Of a stretch of 64,000 nt of DNA, positions 1 to 11,700 are shown piece after piece; the first letter of the stretch is position 1, and every line of letters starts with the position of its first letter. The stretch comes from Platycnemis pennipes (Eukaryota; Arthropoda; Insecta; Odonata; Platycnemididae). The notes beneath the pieces are model-generated. The model did not search any database. It saw nothing but the letters and a program-made list of their open reading frames with translations, and was not told the DNA's origin. The stretch lies in NCBI GenBank assembly GCA_933228895.1, contig OW121849.1, positions 125,182,849 to 125,246,848 on the forward strand, read 5' to 3'. A program made the translations under genes and the position numbers.

Positions 1-509
1 TGCCCATGTAACGGAATTCGACAACTGGTCCTTATCATAGATGTGAATAAAAACTCTTTTTTTTCAGCTGAGAATGTCTTCTAATTATGTCAGTTGAGAC
101 TAAATGAAATTTCGCGCGAAGAGTTAGCGTGTATTGTTTTGCTATCTTTTTTTATTCTTTCCACCGATACGCACGACTGCAGGTTTCAATCAAAAGATAA
201 TTTTTCGTACTGGAAAATGCCAAAACAGTGCCTGAATGCCTTTTCATCCTCTTTTTTTTCACACAAAGGTGACAATATACTAGAGATATGGTGGAGCCGA
301 TAGCTAGGAAGAATGGAGGGGTCAAATCTATCGAACATTCCCAAATGGGGAAAAAATTAGGGTTTAAAAAAAGGGAAATTGACATCTTCTGATTTTGGGA
401 GTATTTATGAACTTTTGCCAAGGTAAAGAATATTAAGGCATGCAAATTGATTCTTGGAAAGAACATATATTCGCTTGCATTGAGGAATACACGTACAGCC
501 GGCACTCAC
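1..509. other. AT-rich non-coding stretch
   Basis: No exon, repeat terminus or RNA gene is recognisable. If the minus-strand exon at 510-603 is real, this is the start of the intron downstream of it. The short open frames lack splice context and any protein-like composition. Confidence 0.5.
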
Positions 510-603
510 TTGTTAGCGGCGTTGTCATCATCGTTGATGAAGTCCTCCAGCTGACTGAAGTCTAGTGCTTCATTGTCGATTCCTCCGACAAAGTCACCGC
601 GTC
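510..603 (-). CDS. Internal coding exon of an unrecognised acidic protein
   Basis: Seen: read on the minus strand, a long CT-rich tract runs into a CACAG acceptor just above 603, and the exon ends at 510 with donor AA|GTGAGT. The 94-bp exon enters in phase 1, carries 30 complete codons and leaves in phase 2. It encodes a strongly acidic segment with regularly spaced bulky residues, core GGIDNEALDFSQLEDFIND, followed by a run of Asp and Asn. Inference: such acidic/hydrophobic spacing is common in transactivation segments and in acidic spacers of precursor proteins, so neither a nuclear nor a secreted role can be chosen. I do not recognise the family. The phase fits the exon candidate ending at 40015. 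Splice signals, open frame and biased composition together make this the best exon in the window. Confidence 0.62.
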
Positions 604-672
604 CTGTGAGGAAGAGAGAGAGAATAAGTGTAAAGTAGAGAGAGAGAGAGAAAGTGAGAGAAAGGGAACGGA
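604..672. repeat. GA/CT-rich microsatellite (polypyrimidine tract of the exon acceptor)
   Basis: The plus strand is an interrupted (GA)n run. On the minus strand it is a CT-rich tract ending exactly at the acceptor of the 510-603 exon, so it probably doubles as the polypyrimidine tract. Length polymorphism here could affect splicing. Confidence 0.7.
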
Positions 673-1929
673 AGCAAGGGCGTTGGAACATTCTGCACTG
701 GATGGATAGTGAATGCCTCAACGGAAAGCCGTATATAGTGAGCTATTATGCAAATTAGACATTCACCAGCCAACGTAGGCATGTTCTTCAAATGATTAAA
801 CGCATGCTCGAGGAATCTCTTTAAGGGGACCACACATCTTTCGAGACATACCCAAGTAAATATCTGAAACATCACCGGCAATCTTTAACTTTTTTGATTG
901 TTGATTTCAGATTACTGCCAGCTGTTTGATGAGATATACCAAATATACTCCTTTCACCTATAGCTGAGAAAAATATGAATGGAAGCAGTATAATGTTTTA
1001 GGAAAGCGTTAACATTCATTCTCTACGTGCAATCATATCATTTATAGTTTATTTTAAAATGCTATCGGTGGCCAAGATACTGTAAACCTTTCCTCATGTC
1101 GTTCATGATTGATCCAGAACATTAAGCAAGTTACTTTTCATGTCTTCATTTGAATTGATGCGAAATGAGGAATAAAATGTAACATGGATTTTCACTTCAA
1201 AAATGTAAATATTTTCAGCCATGGTATTTCTTATAAATAATAGACTATAATATGTAAATTTCTAGAAACTTATGGAAATACCTTTATTTTCATCGATATT
1301 ACACTTAAAAGGAAAAGATTACCCAGGGTGTAAAATAATTTATTATAATCGGATTTAGCTGTAGTCATTACAGGTAGTTATTTCTTTGATGATTTTAAAT
1401 TTAATAAGGGTTTAAGCACTAATAATCAATTTTCCGCAGGTTTAATGTCTTTCCAAAAAGTCTCCAGCCTCACGAATGACTGAGTTGGTTGAATGTTTTT
1501 GTGTAACGTATGTCAGTGAGATGCCTCTTTTTAAGTTTGATATTTCACAAACCACAATTCTTTTATATGTTTTGTCATTCTATATTTTCTAAAATAAACG
1601 TCGCACTTAGGGAAATTTTATGGGAAGAATGTCACGAAATTGAAAGAGTTCTAATACACACGTTTAGATTACCTGCCTCATGCCTTGAAATTTGAAATAA
1701 CCCAACTGCCAAGTCATAGAAACTGAAGAGTTGTGATAATATAGAAATCAGTGCAGGAATACTCACCTAAAAACCTTATAGGACAAACAAATGTAAACTG
1801 TATTTTATCGGCCACGCTTTATTTCAACAAATATTACAGATTTGAGTGCTCCTTATGAAGTTTTGGTAAACCAAAGAATTAACATAGGTGTAGCTGATAA
1901 TTTCAGGCTTGACTATGTGATACCTTTCC
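673..1929. other. AT-rich non-coding stretch
   Basis: No exon or mobile-element terminus recognised. Composition is like the window background. Confidence 0.5.
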
Positions 1930-2265
1930 ATAATGGAAAATAAAAGAATGAAACTTTGTTAGGTTCACTTTGTATTTGAATAAGCACGACCAGGGTTTCG
2001 AAGGGTGGTCGAAGACCTATCAACACTGGGAATCCCTCTACCTAACCTAAAAACAGCTTCTTCCCCTCTATCCCTTCTCATTCCACCGTCAACTCACCCC
2101 ACTCCCTTCCGACAGATAGATGTCCTTACTGTCGCACCCAAGTTGATATATAAAGATGATGTATGCATGAACAATCACCCGAAGATGTAGCTATGTTATG
2201 AAACCCGAGTCGTGTTTATTCAAATACAAAGTGAACCTTTCAAAGTTTCATTCTTTTATTTTCCA
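1930..2265. mobile_element. Penelope-like terminal-repeat foldback with hammerhead-like cores
   Basis: Seen: arms of about 70 bp at about 1930-2000 and 2196-2265 are inverted copies sharing the block GGTTCACTTTGTATTTGAAT. Just inside the right arm, 2179-2213 on the plus strand reads CCGAAGA, then about 14 bases, then GAAACCCGAGTCG. Just inside the left arm the minus strand reads CTTCGAAACCCTGGTCGT. Known: Penelope-like elements carry type I hammerhead motifs (CUGANGA, stem II, GAAAC, very short stem III) in their terminal repeats, often as inverted or tandem partial copies. The spacer contains a TATATAAAG promoter-like string near 2145. Inferred: a decayed inverted dimer of a PLE terminal repeat. 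The ORF across the spacer is not considered coding. Confidence 0.6.
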
Positions 2266-5029
2266 ACATAGGTATATGCAGAATACTTCAGTCAAAATTA
2301 GCTTAAGCAACACAAACACCACGCCTGAGGCAGAATCTAAATCGAAGATATAAGAGAGAGCTGTGTCGGCCATTGAGGAAAGCCGGGTTCGATTGGGCAT
2401 AAAAAATGTATTTTCCAACAAACAGAAGAAAGGATGGAAAAGTCATTGATTCCTCATTCTTAGGAACCTCGAAGACTTTGTCAATTGGCTTGCTTATTCA
2501 CCGAGGAAATAGGGAAAGAATTTCCTTTTATCCCCGTATTTTTTACTCTCCATAACCTCTATTTTGTTCATACTTCCACAATTATAAGGGAATATTATAA
2601 GGGATTCTAAGTTTCTTTGGTAATATTAAATGCAGTTTCTGTTTAAAAACTCTAAAACTCAGTCCACCTGAAAGCCAGTGACCCTGGACCCGTACTCAAG
2701 CTCAGGTCTGCCAAAAGTATAACATTTAAAAGCCGTAATTTTCACTCCGTAAATAAAAAACCGAGGGTTAGAGGCAAGTCAATTTTAGATATAAAATTGA
2801 ATCAATGTTTTTTTCGCAACATGCAGTTGTTGACAGATATTTCCCAAGTTGATCTGCTAGTCCTACACCTTTTTCGCTATCAATAGATTTAATTTTAATC
2901 GATGTTTCCATATCGTTTACCTTAGTAAATGGATTTTGGTGGACACTTATAATGATAGTGTCACGATCAGGCTCTCCTGCGGGAAAATCAAAAGGAACAT
3001 TTAGCCCGGTTCCCACACTACAGGGCCCCAGAAATTATTCGTCCTGTTGAAGTTTTTGAAAATTTCAACCCTCATTTAAGGGATTCCCAATGAGCCAGGT
3101 ACCCTGGTTTATCGCTGAAAGGCCCTGGTCTCGACTATGCATCGAAAGCTTAGGCTATTAAAGTTTTCCGAATGCACCTGGGAGATGAAATTGGCTCTGG
3201 TCCAAGCACAGCCATGCAAAACGCTTCCCGCTGACCGCCATTCTCTTCGCCACACTTAACCTAATATTCCCATTTCGAGCGTGCTCTCCCTACCTTTAAA
3301 GCTCCCTATTTATTTTCCATCTACTCATTTATGAGGGCGTTCTCCTATTGCAGCCGCCATTTTTCATTTTCAATGAAATATCCGGGCACCAGTTCCATTA
3401 ATATGGGTTAAGGATTAATCACATCTCCTGTCAAATTTGCGTCCGTGGGGAACACGAGACTTGCATTTGTAACCTGTCTTCGGACTCCTTCCGAAGCACG
3501 ATTCGTGCTCAGGAGACGGGAGAGACGCGGTACAAACTCAAGAAAAAAGTAACCTCATTGTTTCCAGGACCCGACTGTCATCTTACCAGCAATCTCTCCG
3601 TAATTTCCCACTCCTCTCTACGCAAATGACTTACCTTTCACCTCATGAGCAGTCAGTTTAATCTGCTTCAAGAAAGAGACATCGTAAACGTGAGAACTTT
3701 GCATGAAATACGCTAAACCCTGAAATCGACACCGCATTATATTAAACAACCAGTAAGTTTGTATCAGTGGTTAATAAAAAAAACGCATATGCTCAGTCTT
3801 GTCCAAATATTGAGAGATATTACAATTAGTTCTCGACAATCCCTGCACTAAAAATGTTTGCCTTATATCATACGCATCGAAATCAATTACGAGATTATTT
3901 ATATTTGCTATACATGAAGCTGATTTTTTCCGGGTTCATTTTTGTACGTGTATTATCACTGATCGCGAGTAAATATTCCACCATCGCACATGAATTAAAG
4001 GTGTCAAATATTTTAAAACATTAAGCAATAGGATTCTCAATATTGTAAATTGGAAGGACTAATCATGTAGCCCTCCATCTAACAATAAGATTTTAAACCA
4101 AGGAAAGAGGATACTTAACCTCTCTTAGGGTGAGTTTTGACCATAGGTGGTACATTAACCCTTTCAAAACAGGTATTCTTTCCAATATTTTCAGCATCGA
4201 ATGATTCCGTTCATTACAAAATGTGAGTACCTACTTATACTGACCCTAAGGGAAATCCTAAAGCTAAAATAGTACATTGAGTTACGAATAGTTTATAAAT
4301 TGTGATTTTCAAAACTGGTGAAATTCACTAGAATTACCTTTTATGCGTGTACAAGTTCAAGTGTTACATTATTATTGCGCATTTAAAACTATTTCCCGCG
4401 TTAATTTTATTCAATTCCCCAAGTAAATGGTAGTAGCGTAGCCGTAAAATTCATCGCCACTTGAATAATCCAACCGACCCAATGGTTATGACTAACGACG
4501 TATTTGTTGGCTGCCCGCAGTCGTCATATGGGATATCGCGCGCACAAGCACTCATTCAAAATTTATGAAATGCTGTCATGCATTGGATGCATATATTATT
4601 GCGATCTTACTGGCCGACTCAACCTTGATCGCAGCACAATCACATACGCTGCTACTTCACTGAATACCGACAAATCTGTAGGCGTTTGTCAAATATTCCT
4701 TAATCGCGTCGGGATCAATGGACCATTAATGAGAAAAATGCATTTATAAAGCACCCGACTGAATCTCACCGGTCACATTCCTAATTCTACTTCTCTTTCT
4801 AAGGACTTAATATCAAGTCAACAGCGATGCCAAATTTTGTACAGCATACACAAAAATCTGGGAAATTTTCTCATTGAGAAATGTGACAGTGAGCTTTCTC
4901 CTTGCAAGTAACCTGACAACTCTAAGGAGGGATTATATTTCAGGATTAAACACCATTAAATCCTCAAAGTAGATGGTAACAGTTATGCAGTGTAAGAAAT
5001 CAGCAGATAAAGTAATTTGTACCAGTAAT
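2266..5029. other. Non-coding stretch, nothing resolved
   Basis: No exon or element boundary recognised. A short perfect palindrome (AGCACGAWTCGTGCT) lies near 3495-3510. The 81-codon frame at 4504-4749 has no splice context or recognisable motif. Confidence 0.45.
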
Positions 5030-5340
5030 ACCAGGATAGGTGGGTTGCTCAGAAGAGGAAGGAATTTTTCATGGGATTGAGGAAGGGTGGAAGAGATACC
5101 TGTGTAGTCGGAGTAATACCTGTGTAGGTGGAGTCGGTGTAGGCCAACGAAAGGTGTAAAGGCGTCTACGGGTAACCGACAGACAAAGTACTGAACTCTG
5201 AACTGTAGTGCTATACACCCATCACTCAAGCGGAATCCGAGGTGGCACTAAAAATCTCTGCCTCAACTGGGATTCGAACCTTAGAACATGCTTTCAGGGT
5301 GGGAGGCCAGTACTCCAGCCACCACGCCAACCAGAAAGTA
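5030..5340 (-). mobile_element. tRNA-derived SINE, family A, copy 1
   Basis: Seen on the minus strand: an A-box-like TGGCGTGGTGGCTGGAGTA (5311-5329) and a perfect Pol III B box GGTTCGAATCC (about 5270-5281), followed by a non-tRNA body. The body shares order and wording with segments at 6285-6500 and 39430-39665: a GTACT block, a GACGT/CCG block, a CCTTTCG block, then a TCC-rich tail. A 17-bp unit ACCTGTGTAGKYGGAGT is duplicated in the tail near 5098-5133. It cannot be a working tRNA, because the region around the boxes lacks a foldable acceptor stem. Inferred: a SINE inserted in minus orientation. Confidence 0.62.
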
Positions 5341-5748
5341 GAGTCATACGTTAACTGGATTACATGAGTACACATGAGGAGAAACTGTACAGGTAGGTAT
5401 ATATTATGGTAAAAATTGGAAAACTGCGGTGAAAAATGAGCTATGCCGTCCATGGGCTCATAAAAAATAATATTAGCATATCATTTATGCCGCTAACTCT
5501 GTACCCGCACTAAGAGGAGCTTCAGACCGAGAGGAAAGGTATGTTCTCTTCGGTCCCCTTATCAACACATGTGGCAACCGGTCATACGTCCTTCAGAGGG
5601 TAGATTTATCCAGTAAAATATTGCACTGATGTGCCCATCTGTGAACATACCTGATTTTGATTTTTCCGCCTTGACAGCGCCAATTTCATACAATAGAATC
5701 AATCTCTTTTAGCTTTCATTTTTCATAAATCAATATGGCGGCCACAAA
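5341..5748. other. Non-coding stretch
   Basis: No feature recognised between the SINE and the hAT-type MITE. Confidence 0.45.
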
Positions 5749-6019
5749 CAGGGTTGCCAGATTCCTGATAACAAAATAAGGGACAGGTATGCTGTCGAGG
5801 ATATCATTGTGTGACATAATCGACAACTAGTGAACTTCCTTTAAGAATGATTCTACAGATGTTATATTGACATCACAGGGCAGTTTATCAATAAATAATA
5901 AATACCTTTACCAGTATTACATATACTGAAAATAACATTTTCTTTCCTTGCGCGGGACGCGGGACATTTAGCACGAATACGGGTCTGTCCCGTGAAATCC
6001 GGGACGCCTGGCAACCCTG
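5749..6019. mobile_element. hAT-type MITE with 8-bp target-site duplication
   Basis: Seen: the left end starts CAGGGTTGCCAG and the right end is its inverse CTGGCAACCCTG. The flanks are gccacaaa (5741-5748) and cccacaaa (6020-6027), an 8-bp duplication with one mismatch. The 271-bp interior contains reversed GGGACAG/CTGTCCC-like subterminal blocks. Known: CAGNG-type termini with 8-bp duplications are diagnostic of hAT transposons. The element is too short for a transposase, so it is non-autonomous. The two overlapping 61-codon minus frames across its right half are incidental. Confidence 0.85.
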
Positions 6020-6284
6020 CCCACAAATAAAATGAACTGTATTCCATCTATTTATCTCCTGCCCATGTTGCATTTTTTATGTTCACGTACAGAATATTAA
6101 TAGCTAAGTTTGTACTTCATTATTTGCGATCATCAATGTTTTTTCTATCTCTCAAATAGCAACTGCACACATATGTAGATAATAAATATTTCAACAAAAA
6201 TAATAATACATTTTTTTCAACATATAATTTCAGTAGTCCCATATGTACTCAAAAGATGTGAGAAGTTTTTTTTTCATAGGCCAG

Positions 6285-6500
6285 GAATTTTTCAGGACCG
6301 AAGAGGATAAGGATGGGAATGGAAGAGAAATGAGGAAGGTTGGAAAGAAATCCGGCGTGGTTATTAGCCTGCTCTTGACGAAAGGCGCCAAGGGGACCAC
6401 GGTCAAACGTCCCATACGACGGACGGAGTACTGAACTCGAAGTGCTCTCCACAAAACACTCAAGTAGTCCTCTGACCACTACACCACCTCGACCGCTTCT
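6285..6500 (-). mobile_element. tRNA-derived SINE, family A, copy 2 (damaged head)
   Basis: The minus strand carries an A-box-like GAGGTGGTGTAGTGGTCAG within 6468-6490. The expected B box is missing, so the head is truncated or internally deleted. The body has the same blocks as copies 1 and 3: GAGTTCAGTACTCCG, ACGTTTGACC, and CCTTGGCGCCTTTCG around 6380-6396. The two ORFs over this segment follow the repeat and are not genes. Confidence 0.58.
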
Positions 6501-6539
6501 ACCACATACTATGGAACGTGGATCTTAAATACGCCGATT

Positions 6540-7120
6540 TACGCGACGTGATCGGTAGCAACGACGTGCGACCACCAGAGGGGCGACAATAGCGGTCGCT
6601 AGTGCGTACCAAATAGATGGGTGCGCACTGCACCGGAACCAACGGCCCACTACTCACCATGGGCGCATTACTCGCTCCCACGCTCTCACCCCCAGCACTG
6701 ACCCCTGGGCGCGGACGAGGAGCAGGAGACGCCCACCCCAGGTTGATATTTTCTTCTTTAATTTACCCGAAGTGGGATGAGTGCAGGTAGCTAACTATTC
6801 GATGACCCGGAGGTAAAAAAAAGCGAATGTTAGATAGGTAAAGGGGTGGGTGCCCCGTAGACCGTACCCATGGATGTTAATTGCCCGGGATGAATGTCAA
6901 TGAGGGTGAAAGGGAGGGGGTGGGCAGGTGCGCCGCGGGGGTGGAGGGACGTCCAAGTGGCAAGTGAGGCCGGGAGTGTGGCAAGGGGTGCTGAGGCAGG
7001 GGCCGTCGTCGTGAGGGAGGGGGAGGAGCTCAAAAAGGTGAGGAGTTTGCGTGCGAAGCGTAGAAGCGGACAAGAAGGGACATGGGAGAACATGGAGAAG
7101 CGTGAATGATTATCAGTGTG
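6540..7120. promoter_or_regulatory. GC-rich, purine-skewed island
   Basis: A GC- and CpG-rich block in an AT-rich background. From about 6900 the plus strand is strongly purine-biased. No coding exon with convincing splice sites was found, and the ORFs on both strands have low-complexity Gly/Arg/Ser/Pro composition typical of GC-rich DNA. It could be a promoter, an enhancer or an untranslated exon. Confidence 0.35.
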
Positions 7121-7806
7121 TGGGCCTCGGGTCCCACACGCGGCCTTCCAGTTATTTCAGCGGGGCTCCTGACAATGCTCGGATTCAGTAAATTCTTCAC
7201 GCATCGCTTTCAGGAAAAATCTGACATAGGGAGCGGTTTTGCGGCCGATAAATCAGGATCGGGGTGACTCACTCATTCGGCCCGATAGGAGGCTCCTCGA
7301 GAGAAAAATAGATTGGCTTCGACATCGAAGGCAGACATTTCGTCTCATATGCAACGTCGCTATTCATAAAAAAAACTTGTCATTTTCATTCTTCGACCTA
7401 CGAATCTGGGTAGTAGTCACTTGGTGAAACGGAACTAGAGGATTTTTACGGGAAAAAAAATATTGGGCGTTTGAAAAGAAAGGATCATGCGAAGCGTGCA
7501 TTAGAATTAAGATCAAGGCTGGCATAAACCAGTTCACGGTGGAATGGAGAGAGAATTATCGCTTGCTATAGTCCAGATATAGACAATGAAAGGGATTTCT
7601 AACTACACAAATTTCATTAATAGTTAGCGCACTCCTTGAAAATGTATCTCTTTTCCGTGAATGAGAAATATAATGTGGAGAAAACTTCAAATGTATCTTG
7701 ATCATCCCTCTTGAACTCACTTCTTTCTATCTTTTAAATGGTGAAATCAAATGCACACATAATTTCAAAATAATAATAATTCATAAGTGCATAAATGCTC
7801 CTTACA
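7121..7806. other. Non-coding stretch
   Basis: Nothing recognised. Confidence 0.45.
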
Positions 7807-7930
7807 TTACAGGAATGAAGGATGAAAAATAAACACTGTAATTTCAACACTAAGAGATTCATCCAAGTCTATTTAAATCTATAGTAAGTGTGGAAATTGT
7901 AGTGTTTATTTTCAGCCTTCATTCCTACAA
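7807..7930. repeat. 46-bp-arm palindrome, probably Penelope-like terminal-repeat tail
   Basis: Left arm 7807-7853 (TTACAGGAATGAAGG...) and right arm 7881-7930 are inverted copies with few mismatches, separated by about 27 bp. The right arm reads GTGTGGAAATTGTAGTG then TTTATTTTC, which resembles the AATAAA/TGTGGAA block after the hammerhead in the other PLE copies. No hammerhead core is visible here. The PLE link is inferred from that weak block. Confidence 0.6.
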
Positions 7931-8109
7931 TGAAATATGCCCAAAGCTTAAGCTCGAGAATGTTAACTTCTTCCATTAGGTGTGGTGAATGAGTGTAGCT
8001 AATTTTAGCCGTTATGCATGCTCGAATGGGCCCTTTAAAATACTCATGATAAAAAGAAAAAGCCACAATAAGTTTACACACAGGAAAGTAAGGAGGACGA
8101 ACAAAAATT

Positions 8110-8450
8110 TAGGCAAGTTAGTTATCTGACTGGTTAAGATAAATGGACCGAATAAAACAAGAAAGAGTCCCAAGAAGTGTGGAAGAAAATGAGTCTGATG
8201 AAAACTTTAAATAGAAGACGGGGCCACCTAATCATATCTTTAGATATGTTGGTCTCATGAAGACAGTCGAGGGAATAGTGACCTGGAAGAATGGGAAAAG
8301 AAGGACTAGTATAAAATATATGAAGCAGGTAGTGGAGAATTTAAAAGAAAGGACTTATGTACATACGGAGAAGTTAGTCTATGATAGGAGAATTGAGTGG
8401 AGAACTGAGTCTACTAGTAGTACTACTAGTAAGCAGTCTTACGATTGATG
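8110..8450 (+). pseudogene. RTE-like LINE, C-terminal ORF2 fragment
   Basis: Seen: after a frameshift, the plus-strand frames read LNRRRGHLI (about 8200-8235) and then VEGIVTWKNGKRRTSIKYM (from about 8263), KQVVENLKERTYV and finally a Trp-Arg near 8400. Known: the C-terminal tail of RTE-like endonuclease/reverse transcriptases has the order RRR..WIGH.LRHD, IIEG..EG+.GRGR.R..Y..QI, then Y.E.K..A.DR..WR. The match in order and spacing is good. The start is lost, there is at least one frameshift, and the fragment ends in a short CTAGTAGTACTA repeat. It is dead and has no host function. Confidence 0.65.
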
Positions 8451-10020
8451 ACTAGTGATAGAGAAGTATTTGATTTTTCAATCCAGATCAAAGTAGTGTT
8501 ATCAGCTTGGAAGTTAGAGCAAATAGCCCTTTGCACATTAATTGCCGTTTGACGAAATACGCCAAGTATTTGTGCCACGGATTTGATGCTTCATCCTTTA
8601 TATTTGCTCTATTGTCTACCTCGAGATGGTTGCTCACCCAAAATCCGCCGAATAATTCAATACGATGGGGAACCTCTTATAGGCCATTTACGATTTAATA
8701 TCGTAATATTAGAGTCATAAATTAAATAGAAAGCATTTTAAATTGAGAAGATGAAAGTACGTCAAACTTATTCAGCTATAATTATGTCATATTAGGAAGT
8801 TTCTTACGCCGAATAATAATGCACTTCTCAATGTAGTCTCGGTCAATTGAGTAATCGAGCCTTCAGGGAATTAAGGGAGATTCAAAGTGTACCTCTTTTA
8901 CGAGAACGAAAAGAGAGCTACACACTAAGATATCGGTATACTCACCTAAGAGAATAAAATCCATTATTTCATCATATGAAATCAAAATTATCAGGCAATA
9001 AAAATCATTTGGGAGAGAAACGAAAAAAGACGAGTAATTTCTATTCACAACATGTATTCTGTGGGAGTGCTCAGATTTGTCGCGATTGCAAACAGTCACG
9101 CTTACACGCACAGGTGTGGAGGGAAGATACATATCTCTAGCGTACACAACAAGTGGCATGCAAATTCCAGTTGGTCCCTGATCATGCTCACCAAGAAGAA
9201 GCACACTTGTGAATGGGCAGAAGACGACTGAATTGTGATTTTACAAAGAGGATTACTACTTCTTAAATTTATTATTGTTTTAATAAAACCAAATATCCAT
9301 ATGAATGACTAGTAGATTGCCAATAGTTGGGAAATACTTATTTTTAGAGGAACTACTTGTAAGTATAAAACTTTTTAAAAAATATTACGATAAAAGCTTT
9401 TTGATTGCGTAGGGAATGGTAGTAATAAACTAATAATCCCATCACCAATCCCTCATCACAATCGTTCCACAGAATTAACGGTAAAAACTGCTAGGAAAGT
9501 TTTAATACACTGAAAAAAGGTTTTTTGTAATCCTTCCATAAATTTCGAGTTTTTCAATGGGTGATCTTAAGTTGGTAATGCCTACATATTGGCAGGAACA
9601 ATGACACGAAATGTACATTCATTTATGTGATTTTACCGCACTATCATTCTTTATTTTCTAAGACCCTGTAGTTTTAAGAAAATACAGAATCTTACTACTA
9701 CGATAGAACATCAATTAGCACCATCAGGAAACACAACTTCACGTCAGATGCACGCCCTATGGCTCCATAATGCGCTACTGAATAATACATTAAACATAGA
9801 AAAAGACCTTCATAATATTATAATGATCATAATATGCCTTTTTCGAAAACAAAGGGTTACAGCTAAAATGCAGATGTAAAAAATACAGACTGCCCGTACG
9901 TCAAATGAGGAAGATTAAGAGAAAGGAATGGACATTAGTAATTTAAATCCTTCCGGACGCAAAATCTGCTGTAAGTTCTGAGACTGACGACGCATACTTT
10001 GTGCGTCAAACGTAAATTTT
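8451..10020. other. Non-coding stretch with one unresolved open frame
   Basis: No element terminus recognised. A 113-codon minus frame at 8863-9204 lies partly in locally GC-richer sequence (about 9060-9200) and has normal-looking amino-acid content, but it starts at GTG, lacks a convincing acceptor and matches no family I know. A short imperfect palindrome is centred near 9826. Confidence 0.4.
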
Positions 10021-10290
10021 CCCGTTCTCCCCCTTGGGGAGAAATATATTCAAATGGAGCGCCGGTCGCCGAGTCTACACACGTGTCCTCATCATCGGTT
10101 CCGCTTGAGAGTGAATGAGTGACGCCAGGAAGGCGGAAGTCACAGTACGGTGCTCCGAGGTTCAGACCAGAGCGGTAATAACTGAGAGCAGTTGCACCAG
10201 CTGCTGCTGTGACAGCACGTTCGCCGTTGCCAAAAGGAGTCAGTTACAGGTGCGGCGGTGGAGGGGCCGAGCCAACAAACAATTCGCTTA
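10021..10290. promoter_or_regulatory. CpG-rich block, possible untranslated first exon/promoter
   Basis: A CpG-rich island in AT-rich DNA. On the plus strand it contains an insect-initiator-like TCAGTTA next to a possible donor, CAG|GTGCGG, near 10240-10250, and no sustained open frame. A 5' untranslated exon is possible. The evidence is composition plus short motifs only. Confidence 0.25.
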
Positions 10291-11279
10291 AAAAAAAGGG
10301 GGTTGTTTTAGGGACGATATCAGAGGGGCCAATTTGAATGGAAGACTTCAACAGGAGGAGTGGTTTTCGGGGATTCTCAGGTCTTTCGCTCACCCCCCTT
10401 TACTTCCGCTTCCGCCCCATCGGTCAAGAACTGGAGTGGGGGAGGGGGGGAACTATAGTTCTCAATGGCATAGATGTAATAATTCCTGGTTGGCTGGAAA
10501 GGATTGGAAAGCATCTAAAAATAGCGCACCTGCACAGCGTGTATCCAGTAGCAAAATTGTTTGTTCCCTTACTTTGGCTTTAAAACTGAAAAAAACTATT
10601 TCTGAGAAGATGCATTCTTTACAATGAAATCACTTGAAATAAATGATACCAATATATACAGCCAAACTAAATAGGTCCCAGTTCTTAAGGAATGGCAACT
10701 GATGGATCCATTAACGAATATTGAGGAGGGTTTCAAATGATACAGGGAATCGAAGAACACGTTGAAATCATTACTGGATTTCTACAAATTAAAAAAATAG
10801 TTCTTTAACTCACTAATTTAGGAGATTAAAGTTTTGGAAGTTGTGTCACAAAAGCTATTAGACCTTGTCTTTATCACCAAACAAACCTCATTCATTCTAA
10901 TCAAGAAGAGCTGCGTCTTTCGATACATATTACAAGTAGCTTAAAAGCAATAAAATCCACACTGATATTTTTTTCTTATTTCAAAAAGTACATTTTTTGT
11001 GGAGGATTGTTCATTACAGAAAAAGCCGCTAACAAAAGGTTGAAGAATTAAGAAAATATAACTTAAAAGCAATTGAAACGCGGTCTCTAAGAGTAAACAT
11101 TTTTCTTTATTCTTTAAATATTAAAAGATAAGTCAAATACGAGGGCAAAAATGGAACTACAAATCAAAAATTCACTCAAAATGTACAAAATATTGCCTTA
11201 AATTGCGGGATAGTTTCACTTTCACGGAAATGATCATCTAATGCCACAAGGCACGCTGGATGGGGCTCCTGTTTTCTTA
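10291..11279. other. Non-coding stretch
   Basis: Nothing recognised. The ORFs at 10334-10627 overlap each other, cross a purine run and have no protein-like features. Confidence 0.45.
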
Positions 11280-11700
11280 AACGACTTGTGCCCCCAAGTT
11301 TACCATCTTTCCAAGTAATAAGTCACGGGCAGGGAAGGATAAATGCGGGGTGAGGCTCCCTGAAAGAAGTAAAAGGCTGGGAGCGAGGTACGTATCCATC
11401 ACCCTCGAGAGGATAGGCAGGAAAAAGTGTTTGTGTGCGTGCGCGAGGGTTGGGGGAAGCGGGAGAGTGAGGATGTGTGACGATGAAAGGAAGGGAGAGA
11501 ACGGTTGAAGAGTGGGGGAGTGAAGGGAAGGGGGTGCTCGTAGATTAATGCGTCGTCCGGGTGAGCCAGTGGCGGAGGGGGTAAGGGGAGGAGTGACAAC
11601 GGCGCGTTGATCTTTACTCACGAAGAGGAACTCGCCGACGAGTGATACTCACGCACTGTGTACACACGCCTCGCGCCGTGAGCGATGACAGTTGATAAAA
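11280..11700. promoter_or_regulatory. GC-rich island with minus-strand donor-like sites
   Basis: A GC-rich, plus-strand purine-biased block. On the minus strand two strong donor-like strings (GTGAGTATC near 11650, GTGAGTAAAG near 11618) follow an open frame that begins at an ATG at about 11821 and is Arg-rich. This could be a small first exon, but no downstream acceptor or family match supports it. Confidence 0.3.

Noticed and set aside
2385..2410. B-box-like GGGTTCGATTGG
   Set aside because: No A box at the proper distance and no SINE body.
8863..9204. 113-codon minus ORF
   Set aside because: GTG start, no acceptor, no motif; only slightly GC-richer than its surroundings.
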